The position numbers and the translations under genes were made by a program. DNA of 17,440 nt, from assembly GCA_965603285.1 (NCBI GenBank), contig CBFDCK010000058.1:1-17440 (forward strand), written 5' to 3'. Below are positions 14,637 through 17,440 of this stretch, piece after piece. Under the pieces are notes generated by a model. It did not search any database. It saw nothing but the letters and a program-made list of their open reading frames with translations, and was not told the DNA's origin. The stretch is from JAUWPO01 sp965603285 (GTDB lineage Bacteria > Chloroflexota > Anaerolineae > Anaerolineales > UBA4823). Every line of letters starts with the position of its first letter. Position 1 is the first letter of the stretch.

Positions 14637-15233
14637 TCACATCTTACATCCCACTCGGAAATGTTGAAAAGCGCTTGCAGGAAAATCCGCCGTTCGCCCG
14701 AATCCCAGATGAACTCCAGCCATGTTTAGGAGCTCATCCAGATCGTGGGCAGTCTCGAACAAGTCTCGCCAACCCCCGTCGCCTTCGTTATCCGCAAAAA
14801 CATGTGACGCCTGCCGGCGGATGATTTCGGGGTTGATGTCTGTCTTGTCTGTACCTGCTGTTGGGGAGGGCAATTCAAGCAAGTACTCCAGATCGGGATA
14901 ACGTTGGAGCATCTGGCGGATCAGAGCGATCAACTCAGGCTTGCTTCCTTGCTCCAGAGAGGTTTCGAGGCCAGCACTTTCCTCGAACGCTTCTGGGTTA
15001 TCCAGCCACGTGAGCAATAATGCTGCGACATATTCGCAATGACCGCCAGCGCCGACTGGGTAAGAGCTTTCTGCTTCTGTAATTCCCTCGTCATCAATTG
15101 TGACTTCTACCCGATAAGAGAGTGCTGAACTGCCCAGGCAGCGCGCCTTGAGCGCCATCTCCTACTGGAGCGGTTCGATAATCGCTCCCTGAAGGAAATG
15201 AGATTGACCCTTACAATAGGATGCCGAGCCAAC
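14637..15233 (-). pseudogene. Degenerate SWIM zinc-finger protein
   Basis: The readable part (from the ATG at 15158) encodes ALKARCLGSSALSYRVEV and then ITEAESSYPVGAGGHCEYVA, ALLLTWLDNPEAFEE, ELIALIRQMLQRYPDLEYLL and AHDLDELLNMAG. This order is that of bacterial SWIM-domain proteins, whose zinc site is CxCx(n)CxH. Here the first two cysteines are Ser and Tyr (SSYP) and the His is Tyr (CEYV), leaving one ligand. In the same frame the family's earlier segment (SYCKGQSHFLQGAIIEPLQ) is readable from about 15233, but a TAG at 15162-15164 interrupts it. The C-terminus ends early at FRVGCKM. A short product from the ATG at 15158 is possible but unlikely to bind zinc. Confidence 0.7.
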
Positions 15234-15480
15234 CTAGGCCTGGATCACCAGCTTGACATCGTGCCTCGCTTCACCAGTCGAACCCGGAGTGAGCAGTGTT
15301 GCGCTCAAACTCTCGGAAACTAACTTGGTCTGGGCATGTTTGGTAACGTTGTTCAAAGCTTCCTGGGCAATACGGTAAAAACTTGTTTGTACATTTTCTG
15401 GCATGGAACCCTGGTGGACTCGAACCCGTAAACATTAAATTGATACCTTTAACCCCTGAGCGTGCAGTTACTACGGCGAT
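15234..15480 (-). pseudogene. Fragment of a NarL-type sensor histidine kinase
   Basis: The minus strand encodes SMPENVQTSFYRIAQEALNN and then VTKHAQTKLVSESL, and further on HDVKLVIQA before a TAG at 15236-15234. This is the N-box region of NarL/DegS-type histidine kinases, whose HATPase domain begins LP..VQ..LYRIAQEALNNV.KHA. The G-box part (D.G.GF) that must follow is missing. The reading frame passes directly into SWIM-protein sequence. Upstream, related sequence (VVTARSGVKGINLMF) is in another frame up to about 15480, so a frameshift is also present. The kinase is dead. It probably derives from a two-component system once located here. Confidence 0.65.
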
Positions 15481-15648
15481 TTAACCAATAGACTTTTTCA
15501 AATTCAACCAAAGAGAATTTCAAATAATTAGGGTTCTTCTCTCCTCTAACCTCAATTACCATTAATCTAATCACTATAGAAAAATTGCCCCATCTATGGA
15601 ACTTATCTTGAGCTTGACAACCCCTTTTAAATTAGTCTAATTTGAATC
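15480..15648. promoter_or_regulatory. AT-rich gap with a promoter-like element
   Basis: There is no reading frame of note. At 15614-15619 there is a perfect TTGACA. After a 16-bp spacer comes TCTAAT (15636-15641), only 8 bp before the ATG of the ExeA-like pseudogene. If used, transcription would start at or next to that ATG, giving a leaderless message. Confidence 0.3.
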
Positions 15649-16100
15649 ATGTACGCTGAGTATTTTGGTTTGTCAGAAACTCCTTTCTAGATAACACCAG
15701 TCCACCGCTATCTTTGGTATTCAAATAAACATAAAGAAGCTAAAGCAAAAATTGGATCCCACATTGTCCAAAAAGATGGATCTGTTTATCTGAGCGCAGA
15801 GGTTGTCTTGGGAAGACATCTATTGCCCAACGACTCAGGGAGGAATTCACACCTGATAAATCTAAAAAGGTTGTTTTAGCTTTTGCACCTAACCTCAGGA
15901 CAGCTATTCAATTTATCAGGTTTATTGTAGAAGAATTCGAAGTTAAGACAGCAAGATCGTACACAGATACGCTAAGAAACTTCGAGGAATATCTAGTATC
16001 GCAATTTAAGCAAGGTGAAACCCCAGTTTTATTGGTCGATGAGCCACAGTACTGATCTGCCACCAACATTTTGTACCTCTCACAATGTTAATCCAACCTG
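15649..16100 (+). pseudogene. Broken ExeA/TniB-like AAA+ ATPase
   Basis: The frame opens MYAEYFGLSETPF, the hallmark start of ExeA/GspA-type ATPases, then hits TAG (15688-15690) where a Ser codon is expected. It continues ITPVHRYLWYSNKHKEAKAK up to SVYLSAEV. At about 15805 one base is missing within Walker A. In the next frame it reads LGKTSIAQRLREEF, KKVVLAFAPNLRTAIQFIRF and TPVLLVDEPQY (Walker B), then TGA at 16053. The remaining two thirds (sensor motifs, lid) are gone. Intact relatives act in secretion-envelope assembly or, as TniB/TnsC-like proteins, in transposition. It is the only plus-strand gene in this stretch. Confidence 0.7.
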
Positions 16101-16193
16101 GTGAATATGGAAAGGTTGACCCTTAAATGCTGCCGGATCTGGTGGTCGGTAGTAAGCGGGGACGCCAGCTGGTTCGAGAAGTAATAACCCAGT
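16100..16193. other. Short non-coding remnant between two pseudogenes
   Basis: Stops occur in all frames; no repeat or RNA gene is recognised. It joins the dead ATPase (+) to the 3' end of the minus-strand fragment at 16194. Confidence 0.3.
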
Positions 16194-16436
16194 CTATTTC
16201 ACTGTCACCTGCGTGTACACAGGAAAAGAGTTACCGTCCAAGTCCTCAACGATAAAGCCAACAATGTACTCGCCAGGGGCGGCATCCAACTCTTCCCATT
16301 CAAACGGTTGCTCCCCAAAGGTCAGAGTGTCCCCTTCCTGCATGGTAACTTTCACCACTTTGCCGTGCTCATCCATGTCCATCCATTTTTCCAGAACAGT
16401 GAACGTGTCGCCAACCTGTGGGATGATCTCGCGCGG
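16194..16436 (-). pseudogene. C-terminal fragment of a putative secreted protein
   Basis: The frame reads PREIIPQVGDTFTVLEKWMD, then GDTLTFGEQPFEWEELDAAP and GEYIVGFIVEDLDGNSFPVY ending TQVTVK. It is an all-beta, Ig-like C-terminal domain as found at the ends of extracellular peptidases (clostripain/C11-like proteins in Chloroflexota come to mind, a weak assignment). The protein's N-terminal bulk is missing. The frame continues upstream to 16526, but that part (STQRTGQLADRPKAL) is the shifted reading of a transposase. Hence a truncated gene fused at about 16440-16465, not a real 110-residue protein. Confidence 0.55.
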
Positions 16437-16461
16437 TGCGCCTCTCCTTTGGAGACGCCCT

Positions 16462-16644
16462 GCCCTATCCGCAAGAGCCTTAGGCCGATCAGCCAATTGA
16501 CCGGTACGTTGGGTCGAGAGGGACAATCGGCGTACAGAATGGCGAAGTGCTCTTCATTTAGGCAACTAAAGAAATCACGGTAGAAGACGGCTGCCCAGGA
16601 ATCTTCCAGAAGATTACGACGCTTATCGGGTTAGTCATTGTCAT
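16462..16644 (-). mobile_element. N-terminal remnant of an IS1182/DUF772-type transposase
   Basis: A minus-strand frame without a start reads DKRRNLLEDSWAAVFYRDFF, then NEEHFAILYADCPSRPNVPV and NWLIGLRLLR. This is the conserved N-terminal block of IS1182/IS5-like (DUF772, InsH-type) transposases: LLE.SWA..F...…LY....GRPN.PV..L.GL..L. In front, an ATG at 16638 (MTNP) is one base out of frame with it, so the start is frameshifted. After GLRLLR similarity stops, and the sequence runs into the secreted-protein fragment. An imperfect GCGCCTCTCC/GGAGACGC stem marks the junction (16438-16460). No terminal inverted repeats were identified. Confidence 0.65.
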
Positions 16645-16767
16645 TACTGATCAGGAGTTTTTGTTGGTGGCCCTCATTTGGTTGGAACATTCTGTAGACC
16701 TTTCATTATGATGGATTGGGACTAATTATATTAAGAAACGCTCCTTTTGAGGAGGGTCTAATTTGAA

Positions 16768-17440
16768 CTAGAGTGGTCTGGTAGTTTTTGCAGTGCGATC
16801 TGATGTGTTTTCGCTATCCTGAAGCTTAAACTTGATAATTTCGTCAGGATGTAGATCAGCTACATGTTTTACTCGCAAAGAATGAATAGCCTCCAATAGT
16901 CCTCCCGCCAGACCAAGTAAAAAGCCACGCGCCAGGAGCAACAACGAGAATGCGATTGCGAGCTCTGCGCTGACGCCGAATGTTGAAAGCACTGCTACCA
17001 AGGTAATCTCGCGAACACCTAAACCACCTGCAAACGAAAAAGGTAGGAATGCGGCCAATAACACAATTGAACGGATCCATCCCATATCAATGAACGACAT
17101 TTCAATACCGACAGCTTTAGCAAGGAAAACAAAGGACCCAATGCCAACCAGTTGCCGAGAAATGCCAACGAATGTAACAAACAACAATTGCCAAGCAGAG
17201 AAATCTGCATAATTCGCAACAGCTAACAAGAATTTCTCAAGTTTCTGCATCCCAGACTGGAAGAACGAAAATGAATACGTTCCTCCGGCTCGGGATGCGA
17301 TAATTTTCGAAAGCGGCAAACTCAACCGGGTGAGTATAAACCACAGTAAAATAATTAGGAAAATTAACACTACAAGCTGTCTGCCATCGATCTGTACATA
17401 ATCTTGACTACTCAACAACCAGAAACCGAGCCCAAGCACA
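16768..17440 (-). CDS. LPG-synthase-TM / UPF0104-type membrane protein (partial)
   Basis: The C-terminal 223 residues are visible; the start lies beyond the right edge. There are five or six hydrophobic helices with the family signature FSFAGGLGVREITLVAVLS, followed by ARGFLLGLAGGLLEAIHSLR and a polar C-terminal tail (…ENTSDRTAKTTRPL). This matches the flippase-like lysylphosphatidylglycerol synthase transmembrane region (also called UPF0104, AglD-like). Members act in lipid or lipid-linked glycan transfer across the membrane and often sit beside glycosyltransferases. The MprF-type aminoacyl transferase domain is not seen here. The specific role is unknown. Confidence 0.8.
   Translation of the reverse strand, partial: VLGLGFWLLSSQDYVQIDGRQLVVLIFLIILLWFILTRLSLPLSKIIASRAGGTYSFSFFQSGMQKLEKFLLAVANYADFSAWQLLFVTFVGISRQLVGIGSFVFLAKAVGIEMSFIDMGWIRSIVLLAAFLPFSFAGGLGVREITLVAVLSTFGVSAELAIAFSLLLLARGFLLGLAGGLLEAIHSLRVKHVADLHPDEIIKFKLQDSENTSDRTAKTTRPL

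Noticed and set aside
15403..15500. tRNA-like stretch on the minus strand (GGGTTCGAGTCC resembling a T-loop, with a GGTTAAAG possible anticodon loop).
   Set aside because: The T-stem pairs at only two of five positions and no acceptor stem closes. The stretch reads better as frameshifted histidine kinase sequence (…TARSGVK…MPENVQ…).
16437..16526. N-terminal 30 residues of the 110-residue minus-strand reading frame as part of a real protein.
   Set aside because: The frame starts with TTG, and the same bases in another frame encode a recognisable transposase block.
1..17440. CRISPR array, rRNA or defence system.
   Set aside because: No regularly spaced 25-40-base repeats, no rRNA sequence and no recognised defence gene were seen.

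Overview
The window looks like about 17.4 kb of a Chloroflexota (Anaerolineae-like) chromosome, probably from an environmental genome. This rests on gene content, not on a marker gene: a MalT-type LuxR regulator, a NarL-type histidine kinase remnant, a SWIM-domain protein, an ExeA-like ATPase, and a small 'YxIxIxGxL...W(S/T)D..xGxT' protein present once intact and once broken. Nearly every intact gene is preceded by a strong AAGGAG/AGGAGG ribosome site.

Left edge (1-1258, + strand): the tail of an unrecognised gene, then a PLP-dependent alanine/ornithine-racemase-family enzyme. Next comes about 0.75 kb of poorly coding DNA with a broken small gene and a mini-ORF with a textbook ribosome site.

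Region 2.0-4.55 kb (- strand): a sulfur-handling cluster. In transcription order it has a DszB-like sulfinate desulfinase homologue that keeps the Cys/His/Arg active-site pattern, then two tandem but diverged single-domain rhodaneses. Each junction holds an RNA-type hairpin with no U tract. The inferred theme is removal of sulfite from an organic sulfinate plus sulfane-sulfur transfer. No DszA/DszC partner is in view.

Region 4.8-7.26 kb (- strand): five small envelope/stress-type genes: SHOCT, DUF6325-like, a small membrane protein, a LURP-one/tubby-like protein and a four-helix membrane protein.

Region 7.4-11.17 kb (- strand): a PPK2 polyphosphate kinase followed 17 bp later by a P2-type cation ATPase. 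The ATPase has all catalytic motifs but has lost most of the carboxylate/amide residues that bind calcium in SERCA.

Region 11.3-14.5 kb (- strand): a large MalT/LAL-type LuxR regulator and the intact small protein, separated by three TACACCT repeats spaced exactly 11 bp apart.

Region 14.6-16.7 kb: a gene graveyard. It holds a SWIM-domain pseudogene with internal stop and lost zinc ligands, a histidine kinase fragment fused to it, an ExeA-like AAA ATPase with an internal stop and a frameshift at Walker A, and an IS transposase N-terminus fused to the C-terminus of a putative secreted protein. This suggests repeated insertion and deletion.

Right edge (16.77 kb onward, - strand): the C-terminal part of an LPG-synthase-TM/UPF0104-type membrane protein, running off the window.
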